The translations under genes and the position numbers were made by a program. A DNA stretch of 64,000 nt, taken from NCBI GenBank assembly GCA_020638175.1, contig JACKJA010000002.1:620001-684000 (forward strand), given 5' to 3'. This document shows, piece by piece, positions 8,430-16,656 of the stretch. How positions within the stretch are numbered: position 1 is the stretch's first letter; each line of letters begins with the position of its first letter. The notes under the pieces are model-generated. The model saw nothing but the letters and a program-made list of their open reading frames with translations. It did not search any database and was not told where the DNA came from. The DNA comes from Rhodospirillales bacterium. GTDB lineage: Bacteria; Pseudomonadota; Alphaproteobacteria; Micavibrionales; Micavibrionaceae.

Positions 8430-9821
8430 ATGAGTGCGGCAAAATCCCCCAAAACGCCCCAAAGAATTAGCGGCTTTCCTGAATGGCTCCCAGAACAACG
8501 AATTATTGAACTTCAATGGGAAGACATAATCCGTCACCATTACGAAAGCTACGGATACACTCCTTTGCAAACATCTGTAATGGAGGAAGTCTCCACTCTT
8601 TGTTCAAAGGGGGGGGATGTAGATAATGAAATATTTTCTGTCGGTCGTTTGAATGGAAGTGAAGACAGTGACAAAGACGCAAAGATTGCCCTGCACTTCG
8701 ACTTAACCGTCCCAATGGCAAGATACGTTGCACAAAACTACAATGAGTTGCAATTCCCATTTAAACGCTATCAAATTCAAAAGTCCTACCGAGGAGAACG
8801 CGCACAACAAGGGCGCTACCGCGAATTCACCCAAGCCGATATTGATGTTCTGGATCGGGATGATGTGTCGATTGAGTTTGATGCCGAACTACCGAGAATT
8901 GCACACAAAATTTTGACGGATATGGGACTGCCTTCAACAGTAACGCACATCAACAATAGAAAACTGATGCAAGGTTTCTATGCCGGCCTGGAAATTTCGG
9001 AGCCCATGCTTGCCATTCAAATCGTTGACAAAATCGATAAAATTGGTCCCGATGGTGTAAGGGACTCTCTAAAGACCCAAATGGGATTATCGGATAGAGT
9101 TATTGATTCCTGTTTGAAACTTGCGCAAATCAAATCTACAGATGCCAGCTTTGCATTCCAAGTCGCGGCTTTGGGAGTCACAAACGATACCCTTACAGAA
9201 GGTTTGGATGAGCTTTCCTATGTTATTTCTTCACTAGAAGACCTTCCGCAGGGCTCCATCATGGCCAATATGGCGATTGCACGCGGCCTCAATTATTATA
9301 CAGGCACAGTGTATGAGGGGAAATTTAGAGACTACCCTGATTTTGCTACAATATACGGTGGCGGCCGATATGATAACCTAGTGGGCATCTTCCACAAACA
9401 AAGTCTACCAGGCGTAGGCATATCTATCGGGTTGACCCGAATCTTTGGCAAGCTCTTGGAAGAAGGGTTGATCAATGTGAAAGAAAGCAGTCCAACGAAC
9501 ATACTGGTCGTTCGCTATCAGGATGGTGCAGATCCTAAACTTTTGACACAAATTGCCGAAAACCTCCGTGCCAATGGCAATAATGTAGAAGTTTACCACC
9601 AAGGTGCAAAAATACAGAAACAAATAAAATATGCCTTGGCCAAAGGCATCCCCTATGTGCTATTTCCTTCTACTAATCCTGAACACTCACATGAAATCAA
9701 AAACCTGAGCACAAGGGAACAACGTCCAGTTGATCCTGCAACTTGGGTGGTTCCCGAAGAGAATCGCGGCTACTCTTCGAGAATATTGATTTCTCCCGCA
9801 CGGGCATTAAAACCGTTCTAA
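8430..9821 (+). CDS. Second histidyl-tRNA synthetase paralogue
   Basis: This 463-residue protein has the standard HisRS architecture. Motif 2 is near residue 119 (SYRGERAQQGRYREF), more canonical than in the 712 paralogue. The histidine motif is RGLNYYTGTVYEG near 284, where the usual RGLDYY has Asn for Asp. Motif 3 is GVGISIGLTR, and a class II anticodon-binding domain from about residue 355 contains NVEVYHQGAKIQKQI. It is therefore a better candidate for true histidine activation. It may be an inhibitor-resistant HisRS for self-protection or a pathway enzyme that makes His-AMP or His-tRNA. It should not be taken for the only cellular hisS, since the cluster is on a mobile island. Confidence 0.88.
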   Translation: MSAAKSPKTPQRISGFPEWLPEQRIIELQWEDIIRHHYESYGYTPLQTSVMEEVSTLCSKGGDVDNEIFSVGRLNGSEDSDKDAKIALHFDLTVPMARYVAQNYNELQFPFKRYQIQKSYRGERAQQGRYREFTQADIDVLDRDDVSIEFDAELPRIAHKILTDMGLPSTVTHINNRKLMQGFYAGLEISEPMLAIQIVDKIDKIGPDGVRDSLKTQMGLSDRVIDSCLKLAQIKSTDASFAFQVAALGVTNDTLTEGLDELSYVISSLEDLPQGSIMANMAIARGLNYYTGTVYEGKFRDYPDFATIYGGGRYDNLVGIFHKQSLPGVGISIGLTRIFGKLLEEGLINVKESSPTNILVVRYQDGADPKLLTQIAENLRANGNNVEVYHQGAKIQKQIKYALAKGIPYVLFPSTNPEHSHEIKNLSTREQRPVDPATWVVPEENRGYSSRILISPARALKPF

Positions 9822-9932
9822 CTGTTATAAAAACCTTTTTATTTCTTGCAAAGTAGGAATGAATAAAGATGCTAAGTGAGTAAATTAAGCTGCGTTACTC
9901 TCAACCAGAATAGTTTAGGGAAGGCTGGTATT

Positions 9933-11018
9933 ATGAAAATTTTTAATATCGAACCATCCGCAAATACAATGCATGCAACCCTAATAAGGGAAAATGCCCC
10001 CCCTCCTCCAATTGGAGCCACCATAGAGTGGGCCATAAACAACAGCTGTAATTTAAGCTGCCAACATTGTTACATGGAAGCTGCCTCCCTAACACAAGGA
10101 AAGCGGACATCAGAGAAAGATCTTAAATGGGAGATAGCTCAACAAATCGTCCGTTCAGCGCAAGTGATCTGCATCAGTGGTGGGGAACCTACGCTTGATA
10201 AGGACTTATTTGACTTAATTCGATATTTTCGACTCATGGGGATAGAAACTTGGCTAGGCACCAATGGAACCGTACCAAGAAAAAATTTGGTCGCAGAAAT
10301 TAGAAATTCCAGACTAAACGGAGTCCAAGTCAGTTTGGATTCTCACAATCCGGACATACACGACAAGTTCAGAGGTGTTCCCGGATCGTGGCACAAGAGC
10401 ATAGAGTTTTTGAAAGAACTCAAGGCAGAAGGTATTCCCTTCGGAATCAATCACACGGTTCATTCCGAGAACATCAAAGAATTTTCTGATCTATACCGGT
10501 TAGTAGACCAGTTAGACGCCCAGTTCCTCTATGTTTTAAAATTTACACCTTGCGGCTCAGGAGAGAATAATGAACAATATTGTCTCTCTCGAGAAGATGA
10601 AAAATCATTTGTTTTAGATACGCTTGTACCTTTAGGTCACACCTCACATATCGACATCATGACAAGCATGCCTTCGTGGAATTTGCTGATGGGAAAAAGT
10701 GACGAAAATTCTGTAGGCTGCTCACATGGCCATTCTATTTTTATTAGTCACAAAGGAGAACTTCTAAGTTGCCCTATGGTAGGAGATATGTATGGAAATG
10801 TACTCGAAGATGATCAATGGCTAGAATCTTTCAAAGAAAAAACCGGACCATTGAGAGATCGCTTTAATATCAGTGGCGATTGCAGCGAATGCCCTGCATC
10901 CCAACATTGCGGGGGATGTCCCGCTATTTCCCAAACAAAGTCCCCAGACCCTTTGAGTGATGGTGAATGCTGGGTTTATCAAGACATACTACGTCAGTTT
11001 AGTCCAAGGAGCGGATAA
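9933..11018 (+). CDS. Radical SAM enzyme with SPASM domain
   Basis: The radical SAM cluster motif is CNLSCQHC near residue 35, followed by ISGGEPTLD and the strand-6 region. The C-terminal part has the SPASM-type cysteine pattern: GCSHGHS, LLSCPMVGDMYGNV, CSECPASQHCGGCP and GECW, enough for one or two auxiliary iron-sulfur clusters. Relatives act on peptides or small metabolites (PqqE, NirJ and AhbC types). I chose ATG 9933 rather than GTG 9876 because AGGGAAGG lies 8 bases upstream. No precursor peptide gene is evident next to it, so a small-molecule substrate is more likely. The TAA is immediately followed by the ATG of the aminotransferase, showing tight coupling. Confidence 0.88.
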   Translation: MKIFNIEPSANTMHATLIRENAPPPPIGATIEWAINNSCNLSCQHCYMEAASLTQGKRTSEKDLKWEIAQQIVRSAQVICISGGEPTLDKDLFDLIRYFRLMGIETWLGTNGTVPRKNLVAEIRNSRLNGVQVSLDSHNPDIHDKFRGVPGSWHKSIEFLKELKAEGIPFGINHTVHSENIKEFSDLYRLVDQLDAQFLYVLKFTPCGSGENNEQYCLSREDEKSFVLDTLVPLGHTSHIDIMTSMPSWNLLMGKSDENSVGCSHGHSIFISHKGELLSCPMVGDMYGNVLEDDQWLESFKEKTGPLRDRFNISGDCSECPASQHCGGCPAISQTKSPDPLSDGECWVYQDILRQFSPRSG

Positions 11019-12176
11019 ATGCCTAATGTGTCTAAAACAAACGACAGCACCTTCCTGCAAATTACCCCTCGCGAGTCGATCTCTGACATATCTTCGTATA
11101 ATGTTGCATATGATGCCGATGCCCTCGTAGACCCTGAATTCGTCAAACTGGACGCTAATGAAAACACATACCCTCTTCCAGATAAAATCCGGAATATGTT
11201 GAACGAGGTAGTCCACCAAGTCCCCCTATCGCGCTATCCTGATCCCCTTGCAACCAAGCTCCGGCAAAAAATATCAAATAGCATGAATGTTGACATCAAC
11301 AATCTGCTAATAGGAAACGGAAGCGATGAATTGCTAAGCCTCATTTTCCTAGCCTATTTCGGCAAGCGAGTCGCCATCCCGACTTTTAGCTATCCCATAT
11401 ATTACCATTTGGCAAAAGTTTATGAGATGGAAGTCATTGATATTAATCTTTTAGAAACAAATTTCGACCTGCCCCCGGATACTTACGAGCAATTGGTAAA
11501 AGACAAGCCTGATCTGGTAATATTTGCCTATCCGAACAACCCGACAGGAAACTGCTTCTCGGAAAGAGAGATACTCGCAGCAATTTCAGCGTTGCCGAAA
11601 ACATTATTTGTTATAGATGAGGCGTATCACGACTTTAGTAGGAAAACCTTTGTCTCCCATGCATTGACACTACCCAATGTTATTATCCTTCGCACCCTTT
11701 CCAAAGCTTATGGACTAGCCGCACTAAGAGTTGGCATCGCCATCGCCACACCCGAAATTCTGGATGTGCTCTTGAAAATAAAGATTCCATATAATGTAGG
11801 AGTGTTATCTCAAGCAATAGCATCGGCCTTTTTTGAAGATCTGCAAAAACACATCCCGACCGTTATTAAAAACAACGATCTCGAAAGAAAACGCATATCA
11901 AAAATTTTATCCGACAATTTCAAGTTTAAAGTTTTCCATTCTGATGCCAATTTTCTGTTTGTAAAAATTCCAGATGTCATTGACATTTCCAAGCTCACAC
12001 TTGATCTACTGAAACAAAAAGTGCAGCTTAGGTTTTTTAACTATCGCGAGCATGGGCTATACTTACGCTTCTCAATTGGCACGTCGCATGATAACGACAT
12101 AGCGCTTGCCTCCCTAAAAAGTTTGCTGGCACAACTTCGTGGAAATGGGAAGAGCAAGAGCTCGGCCTCTGAATGA
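11019..12176 (+). CDS. HisC-like class I/II aminotransferase
   Basis: At 385 residues it matches histidinol-phosphate aminotransferase throughout: KLDANENTYPLP near the N-terminus, the GNGSDELL helix, YPNNPTGN, FVIDEAYHDF, the PLP lysine K229 in TLSKAYGLAALRVG, and YLRFSIGT near the end. HisC-family enzymes move an amino group to imidazole-acetol phosphate or to aromatic keto acids. A lone hisC-like gene next to hisD-like and HAD genes on an island points to a parallel histidine-like pathway rather than to the host pathway, since hisA, F, H, I and B are missing. The AAGGAGCGG ribosome site lies in the end of the radical SAM gene. Confidence 0.85.
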   Translation: MPNVSKTNDSTFLQITPRESISDISSYNVAYDADALVDPEFVKLDANENTYPLPDKIRNMLNEVVHQVPLSRYPDPLATKLRQKISNSMNVDINNLLIGNGSDELLSLIFLAYFGKRVAIPTFSYPIYYHLAKVYEMEVIDINLLETNFDLPPDTYEQLVKDKPDLVIFAYPNNPTGNCFSEREILAAISALPKTLFVIDEAYHDFSRKTFVSHALTLPNVIILRTLSKAYGLAALRVGIAIATPEILDVLLKIKIPYNVGVLSQAIASAFFEDLQKHIPTVIKNNDLERKRISKILSDNFKFKVFHSDANFLFVKIPDVIDISKLTLDLLKQKVQLRFFNYREHGLYLRFSIGTSHDNDIALASLKSLLAQLRGNGKSKSSASE

Positions 12177-12187
12177 AATAAAAGGCT

Positions 12188-13918
12188 ATGGTTTTATCTG
12201 TACTCAAAGGCTCAGAAATTGTAATAAACTTCCTAAAGAGAAACGGTTTTACTCACGTTTTCGGCATCCCAGGACGCAAAATTCTTCCTCTATATGATGC
12301 AGCATACCGAATGGGTGGAATTGAAATGGTTGTTACTCTTCACGAACAGGGGGCATCCTATATGGCCACCTGCTTCTCCCATATAAATGGCAAAGGCTGC
12401 TGTGTTGGGATGACCGGCCCGGGCACCATGAACCTTATAAACGGTGTTGCTGTTGCCTATACGGATTCTGTCCCTCTGCTTGTGATTGGCGGACAAACTC
12501 CTGTCGAGGATACAGGAAAATACGCTATACAAGAAAGTACGGGCATTGGAAGAACGCCCAATCAAATGAAAGTAATGCAAGCGGTCAGCAAGCATGCCAT
12601 CCAAGTTAGGTCATCTACACAACTCTTATCAGCTCTACGTGAAGGCTATCTGATTAGCAATACGGGACGCAAAGGCCCAGTTTTCATAGAAATCCCCCAA
12701 AATGTTCTGCAAGAAGACATTGAAATTAAAGAAGATGACCTTTTTGTGGATCTTACAAAAGAATACTCAATAAAAAAGTCTGACGCGTTGGTGAATACAG
12801 AAAAACTGCGCAAAGCGACCTCCATGATCAGGAGCAGCACACGCCCTCTACTGCTACTTGGCAACGGCGCCCAAATTGCAAACGCAGAAAACGAAGCCAT
12901 GGAATTAGTAGAACATACCGGAATTCCATTTGCAACATCCTTGCCAGCCAAAGGATTGTTAAACGAAGATCATGAGTTGTCACTGGGCTGCCTTGGAATT
13001 TGGGGGCAAAAAGCTGCCAATGATTATATCCTCAATCATGCAGATGTTCTTATTGCCGTGGGAACCACTTTTCAAGAGCTTTCTACCCTTGGCTGGAGAA
13101 GTCTCAAAAACAAAAAGATTATTCGAGTGGACATAGATCCGGATGAATTGACCCGCAATATCAATCCGGACCTTTCCGTCTTGTCTGATGCCAAGATCTT
13201 TCTGGCAGATATCCTAAATGAATTTGCTAGCAATCAAACAGAACAACCTATTTATAAAAACTTTCGGGAAGCACGCGAGAAGATCAAAGATCTAAAAGAA
13301 AAACATGGATACTATGAGACCATCAGCCTTGCCGACTATTCGATCAAGGAAAATGATGATCGTTTACAGCCCTATGACGTTTTAATCGAACTTAGCAAGT
13401 TGCGCAGCCCTCAGGACATTATCGTACTTGATGTCGGAGAAAACGCCTATTTCAGCCAGTTTCTTGTAAAGTCGTATTCTCGCAAGACATACATCGTCAA
13501 TGCGGGATTGGGGAGCATGGGATTTGCCGCACCGGGGGCGGTTGGCATTAGTATGGCCAACCCCGAGGCAACAGTCATCAGCATCTCCGGAGACGGCGGT
13601 TTTCTGATGATGGGAAATGATATCTCTACAGGAGCCTCCTACAATTGCAAAGTTGTATGGTGCGTTCTGAATAATGGAATACTCGGAACCCAAAAACACT
13701 ATCAAAGAGACTATTGTGATGGACGCTATATCGGGTGCCACTTACCGGATATAGACATTACAGAATACGCGCGCTCTTTAGGCGTTGATGCCGTCACAAT
13801 CACAAATATTAAACAGTTCAGGGAGGAATTTCAAGCCGCCCTCCAAGGGAATAAACCCAGACTTCTCAATATTGTTATCAGTAATGAAACAAGTCCTAAA
13901 CCCCCATTCTTTTTTTAA
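12188..13918 (+). CDS. ThDP-dependent enzyme of the acetolactate synthase family
   Basis: The 576-residue protein has the three ThDP domains. The N-terminal pyrimidine-binding domain holds FGIPGRKILPLYD and the catalytic Glu53 in LHEQGAS. The middle domain contains RPLLLLGNGA, and the C-terminal domain has the GDGGFLMMGND...CVLNNG diphosphate motif near residue 468. Family members decarboxylate pyruvate-like keto acids or join the resulting two-carbon unit to a second keto acid. The sequence does not show the substrate. With aminotransferases on both sides it could make a carbon-carbon bond or remove CO2 from the keto acid formed by the HisC-like enzyme. No regulatory subunit like IlvN is present. 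Confidence 0.85.
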   Translation: MVLSVLKGSEIVINFLKRNGFTHVFGIPGRKILPLYDAAYRMGGIEMVVTLHEQGASYMATCFSHINGKGCCVGMTGPGTMNLINGVAVAYTDSVPLLVIGGQTPVEDTGKYAIQESTGIGRTPNQMKVMQAVSKHAIQVRSSTQLLSALREGYLISNTGRKGPVFIEIPQNVLQEDIEIKEDDLFVDLTKEYSIKKSDALVNTEKLRKATSMIRSSTRPLLLLGNGAQIANAENEAMELVEHTGIPFATSLPAKGLLNEDHELSLGCLGIWGQKAANDYILNHADVLIAVGTTFQELSTLGWRSLKNKKIIRVDIDPDELTRNINPDLSVLSDAKIFLADILNEFASNQTEQPIYKNFREAREKIKDLKEKHGYYETISLADYSIKENDDRLQPYDVLIELSKLRSPQDIIVLDVGENAYFSQFLVKSYSRKTYIVNAGLGSMGFAAPGAVGISMANPEATVISISGDGGFLMMGNDISTGASYNCKVVWCVLNNGILGTQKHYQRDYCDGRYIGCHLPDIDITEYARSLGVDAVTITNIKQFREEFQAALQGNKPRLLNIVISNETSPKPPFFF

Positions 13919-13929
13919 GGAACCATAAA

Positions 13930-15165
13930 ATGAAAACACCAAGCTCAATTGCGGGCCGCTTTGATTTGCATGGATTGATGATAGAAAATGCAAACGGCTG
14001 CTATGTTACAGACGTTAGTGACGGACAATGTATTGACTTTATCTTGGGAAATTTAACTCAAATTGCCGGGCACAACGGGATTAGCTTTCAATCTGCCATA
14101 CTGGAAACGCTCGAAAGATACACCAATGTTGGGGACTATGCGAACATTGAAATTCCGCCCGTAGCGAATGATATCTTGGAGATCTCTCAAAAACACAGTT
14201 TGCGTTTTACCAACTCAGGATCCGAAGCAGTTCATTTGGCGATCAGATTGGCGCGCGCTACGACTGGCCGTAGCAAAATTATAAAATTCGTAGGCCATTA
14301 TCACGGATGGCTTAATGAAGAAATTTATGCGTTTCTTCCCGCCACCGTATCCACAGGCATCCCCGATTCATTGAAACAGGAAATGATTTCGGTAGAATGG
14401 AACGATAAGACCGCCGTTGAGGAAGCATTAAGCAAATATGCAGGAGAAGTCGCAGCCATCATCTGCGAACCGGCTTTATCTCACTCCGGATTTATCCCGC
14501 CTTTTGATGATTTCCTTTCTTTTCTGAGACAACAATCAGATAAAAATGATGCCGTCCTCATTTTTGATGAATGCGTAACCGGATTCAGAATTGCCCTAGG
14601 CGGCGCCCAACAATATTACGGAGTTAAAGCAGATATTGTAACATACTCCAAAGCCGTAAGCGGAGGTTTTCCAATGGGGGTTGTCGCTGGAATAGAAAGA
14701 GTTATGAAGTGCGTGAACAACTGGGATGTTTTCCATGCCTCCACATTTGACAGCAATCCTCTATCGCTAGCAGCTGCGGCAACAACAATCAGGCACCTTC
14801 GCGACACGGACACAATTGCGAGGATTGAAGAGAATACAAACTATCTCAGGAAAGGAATTGAAGACCTTCTTGTTGAAAGAGGAATGCCCGGAATCGTGCA
14901 GTCCGGCACTGGAATCATGCAAATGTATTTCACGGAAAAAGATAGCATTCGCTCCTACAAAGACGCCCAGTCAACCGACTGGCGACAATTCAGAAAATTC
15001 ATTAAAGAAATGCAAAAACTCAAAGTTCACTTTGCAGAAGGCGATTTGTGGTTTGAAGATCCTGATCGTGTCTGGATTGGAGCCATATTTCTTTCTTCCA
15101 TGCACACACAAGATGTTCTTGATGAAGTTTTGGATAGAATGAGAACAGCCTTAAACGCACTGTGA
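13930..15165 (+). CDS. Class III PLP enzyme, glutamate-1-semialdehyde aminomutase-like
   Basis: The 411-residue protein shows the class III fold: FTNSGSEAVHLAIRLARA, KFVGHYHGWLNE, ICEPALSHSG, LIFDECVTGFRIALGGAQ and the PLP lysine K241 in YSKAVSGGFPMGV, then a threonine-bearing STFDSNPLS. The spacing and GHYHGW are closest to GSA 2,1-aminomutases, but similar enzymes act as transaminases or aminomutases in secondary metabolism. The gene begins 11 bases after the ThDP gene, with an AAGGAA ribosome site. It probably moves or adds an amino group on the product of the ThDP step. It is unlikely to be the heme-pathway enzyme because of the context. Confidence 0.85.
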   Translation: MKTPSSIAGRFDLHGLMIENANGCYVTDVSDGQCIDFILGNLTQIAGHNGISFQSAILETLERYTNVGDYANIEIPPVANDILEISQKHSLRFTNSGSEAVHLAIRLARATTGRSKIIKFVGHYHGWLNEEIYAFLPATVSTGIPDSLKQEMISVEWNDKTAVEEALSKYAGEVAAIICEPALSHSGFIPPFDDFLSFLRQQSDKNDAVLIFDECVTGFRIALGGAQQYYGVKADIVTYSKAVSGGFPMGVVAGIERVMKCVNNWDVFHASTFDSNPLSLAAAATTIRHLRDTDTIARIEENTNYLRKGIEDLLVERGMPGIVQSGTGIMQMYFTEKDSIRSYKDAQSTDWRQFRKFIKEMQKLKVHFAEGDLWFEDPDRVWIGAIFLSSMHTQDVLDEVLDRMRTALNAL

Positions 15166-15189
15166 TCAACACATACAAAGGATAAAGAA

Positions 15190-15564
15190 TTGTTAATTGA
15201 TGCTGTAATAAAATTCCTTGATAAAGAGAAAAAACAGGAAATCATCCCCGGAACCGATATGGTGGCTCTGGAAAAAAATAGCGTTCTAAGCATAGACTAC
15301 ATTGAAATGAAACCCGGTTCCGAAGAACACACGATAATACACCGAAAAACTAATGAAATGATATTCATCACAGAAGGGGCGGTCCTTTCCAAAATTGGTG
15401 GAAAGGAAGTCACTCTAAGAAAAGGCGATTATGTTGCTATACCTTGCGGCACAAAACATATGTTTATGAACAACACAAACAAACTCGTCGGACTAATTTC
15501 TGTATGTACACCACCTTATGATGAAAATGATGTATTTAATGATGCAGAGTGTGATATCCGGTAA
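15190..15564 (+). CDS. Small cupin protein
   Basis: The 124-residue single-domain cupin starts at TTG 15190 after AAAGGATAAAG. Motif 1 reads EEHTIIHRKTNEMIFITEGA and motif 2 is GDYVAIPCGTKHMF, so two or three metal-binding histidines and a glutamate are present. Such proteins act as metal-dependent isomerases, dioxygenases or binding proteins. It closes the rightward gene run 25 bases after the class III PLP enzyme. Cupin domains accompany aminoacyl-tRNA-synthetase-like domains in hydrazine-forming enzymes, which makes the pairing with the HisRS paralogues notable, but no N-hydroxylase is visible here. Confidence 0.8.
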   Translation: MLIDAVIKFLDKEKKQEIIPGTDMVALEKNSVLSIDYIEMKPGSEEHTIIHRKTNEMIFITEGAVLSKIGGKEVTLRKGDYVAIPCGTKHMFMNNTNKLVGLISVCTPPYDENDVFNDAECDIR

Positions 15565-15603
15565 GCTGGGGTGTTTTCACCACTGGAGATTCTTCTGAAC
15601 GAA

Positions 15604-15804
15604 CTAACCAGCTATTCTTTTCTGTCTGGCCGCAAGCAACGCCCGCAGATCATCAATAGTCACAACGGCCTTGCCAATCTTGGCCTCCAACAATTCCAGC
15701 TCTTCCATATGCTGATCCAGCATGGTGATGGCTTGTTCTATGTCCATAGAGATTTCTGCCTCAGCCAGCGCCTGCTCCAGAAGCTCATGCAATTCCGTGT
15801 TCAT
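15604..15804 (-). CDS. Small acidic coiled-coil protein, unknown
   Basis: The 66-residue protein is predicted entirely helical with a heptad-like run (ELHELLEQALAEAE, then DQHMEELELLEAKIG) and a basic end. Its ATG overlaps the TGA of the gene at 15801-16103, so the two are translated together. No family is recognised. Similar small helical proteins are common in island accessory modules. It belongs to a leftward run with the genes ending at 15801 and 16216. Confidence 0.55.
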   Translation of the reverse strand: MNTELHELLEQALAEAEISMDIEQAITMLDQHMEELELLEAKIGKAVVTIDDLRALLAARQKRIAG

Positions 15805-16103
15805 GATGATTGCCCGTTTTCTTTGTTTTGTTGAGCCAGCCGTCTGTGCATGGCCATGTAATCGCCGTGAGATTGGCGATAAAGGCTATACAGGCTTTGC
15901 AAATAGTGCCGCAGCACTTTTCCCTCGGCATCGAGGTAAAGCGCCCGGATGTGACAAATCTGGCTGGTGGTTTGCGAAACGCGGTAGCGTTCGATGGTTT
16001 CCCTTACTTCCTGCCTGAAAAAGCAGGACAGGTCATGCATGTGGTCTTTGTGACATGCAATAGGATCATGAGCGTCCCCACGCTCTGTTTTGAAAGAAAG
16101 CAT
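15801..16103 (-). CDS. Small helical protein, unknown
   Basis: I place the start at ATG 16103 (about 100 residues, MLSFKTERG) because GGGGAGA lies just upstream; the longer frame from 16115 would contain that ribosome site. The protein is His-, Arg- and Gln-rich with several Tyr (IERYRVSQ, LQSLYSLYRQ). Its end overlaps the start of the next gene by 4 bases. It shares a loose resemblance in its helical C-terminal part with the product at 16216 (both have spaced Tyr, Met and Arg before a Gln-Asn-Lys end), but not enough to claim homology. Confidence 0.5.
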   Translation of the reverse strand: MLSFKTERGDAHDPIACHKDHMHDLSCFFRQEVRETIERYRVSQTTSQICHIRALYLDAEGKVLRHYLQSLYSLYRQSHGDYMAMHRRLAQQNKENGQSS

Positions 16104-16201
16104 TGTTCTCCCCATTTATATCTATGTTTACGCACACACACCCTCTTATTAACGCCGCCGACGTTCCCCAAAGAGGTATTCGTTATCACCCACAAATAAG
16201 A

Positions 16202-16231
16202 CCGGGCGCAGCTTGTTACGCTGCTACCCGG
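16202..16231 (-). terminator. Hairpin at the 3' end of the 16216-16512 gene
   Basis: Nested inverted repeats CCGGG/CCCGG (16202-16206, 16227-16231) and GCAGC/GCTGC (16208-16212, 16220-16224) overlap the last codons and stop of the leftward gene. On the minus strand it is followed by a short T-rich stretch, so it may end or attenuate transcription. Confidence 0.45.
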
Positions 16232-16512
16232 CCTCTCTTCTGTGTGGGGTTAGAAGATATTACAAACTTGTTTTTGTTCAGTTGCGCCATGTACAGCGCC
16301 GTCATCTCATGACATTCAGCATTCAGCGCACGGTATTCTTTCCACTGTGAACGCAGCCGCTTGTTCAGACCCAGAGCCTGCAAGCCAAAAGCGCGATACA
16401 GCCGAATTGTCTCACGAATGCGGGTGCGATATTCAGCGCACGCATCGTTTAAAGCTTTCACATCAAGAAAATTGATCTCCGAGGCCTCTGCCTCGTTTGT
16501 ATAAACGTACAT
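16216..16512 (-). CDS. Small helical protein, unknown
   Basis: The start is ATG 16512 (98 residues, MYVYTNEAE) because GGAG at 16518-16521 is its ribosome site; the longer frame from GTG 16524 includes that site. The protein has a helical core (DACAEYRTRIRETIRLYRAF) and a basic C-terminus (TQKRGRVAA). It is the first gene of the leftward run and is divergent from the XRE regulator at 16657, whose probable operators lie between them. No family is recognised; an accessory or phage-derived protein is likely. Confidence 0.5.
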   Translation of the reverse strand: MYVYTNEAEASEINFLDVKALNDACAEYRTRIRETIRLYRAFGLQALGLNKRLRSQWKEYRALNAECHEMTALYMAQLNKNKFVISSNPTQKRGRVAA

Positions 16513-16554
16513 AATTTTCTCCACACACTATTCGTTATGGGAACGTTATATTCC

Positions 16555-16638
16555 ATAAGAACAATTTATGTCAAGAAAATTTATAAGTTTTTTTATAAAA
16601 ATATTGATTTTTATCATTTTAAGTTATAATGTTCTTAT
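16555..16638. promoter_or_regulatory. Divergent promoter region with inverted 9-base operators
   Basis: ATAAGAACA at 16555-16563 and its exact reverse complement TGTTCTTAT at 16630-16638 flank a very AT-rich segment between the leftward small genes and the XRE regulator. A perfect TATAAT is at 16625-16630, with TTGATT 15 bases before it. The second element overlaps the start of transcription expected for the regulator. Autoregulation by the XRE protein at 16657 is the likely meaning. Confidence 0.5.
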
Positions 16639-16656
16639 AAATATAAGGGGTCAGAT

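Noticed and set aside
712..9821. HisRS paralogues as HisZ subunits of a HisG-HisZ ATP phosphoribosyltransferase
   Set aside because: HisZ proteins usually lose the histidine motif and the anticodon-binding domain. Both proteins here keep RG-x-x-YYTGTVYEG and a C-terminal domain, and the PRPP-motif protein does not resemble short-form HisG.
9839..9932. Possible precursor peptide before the radical SAM gene
   Set aside because: Only a six-codon frame with an ATG was found in this gap; there is no Cys-, Gly- or Asn-rich core peptide as expected for a RiPP.
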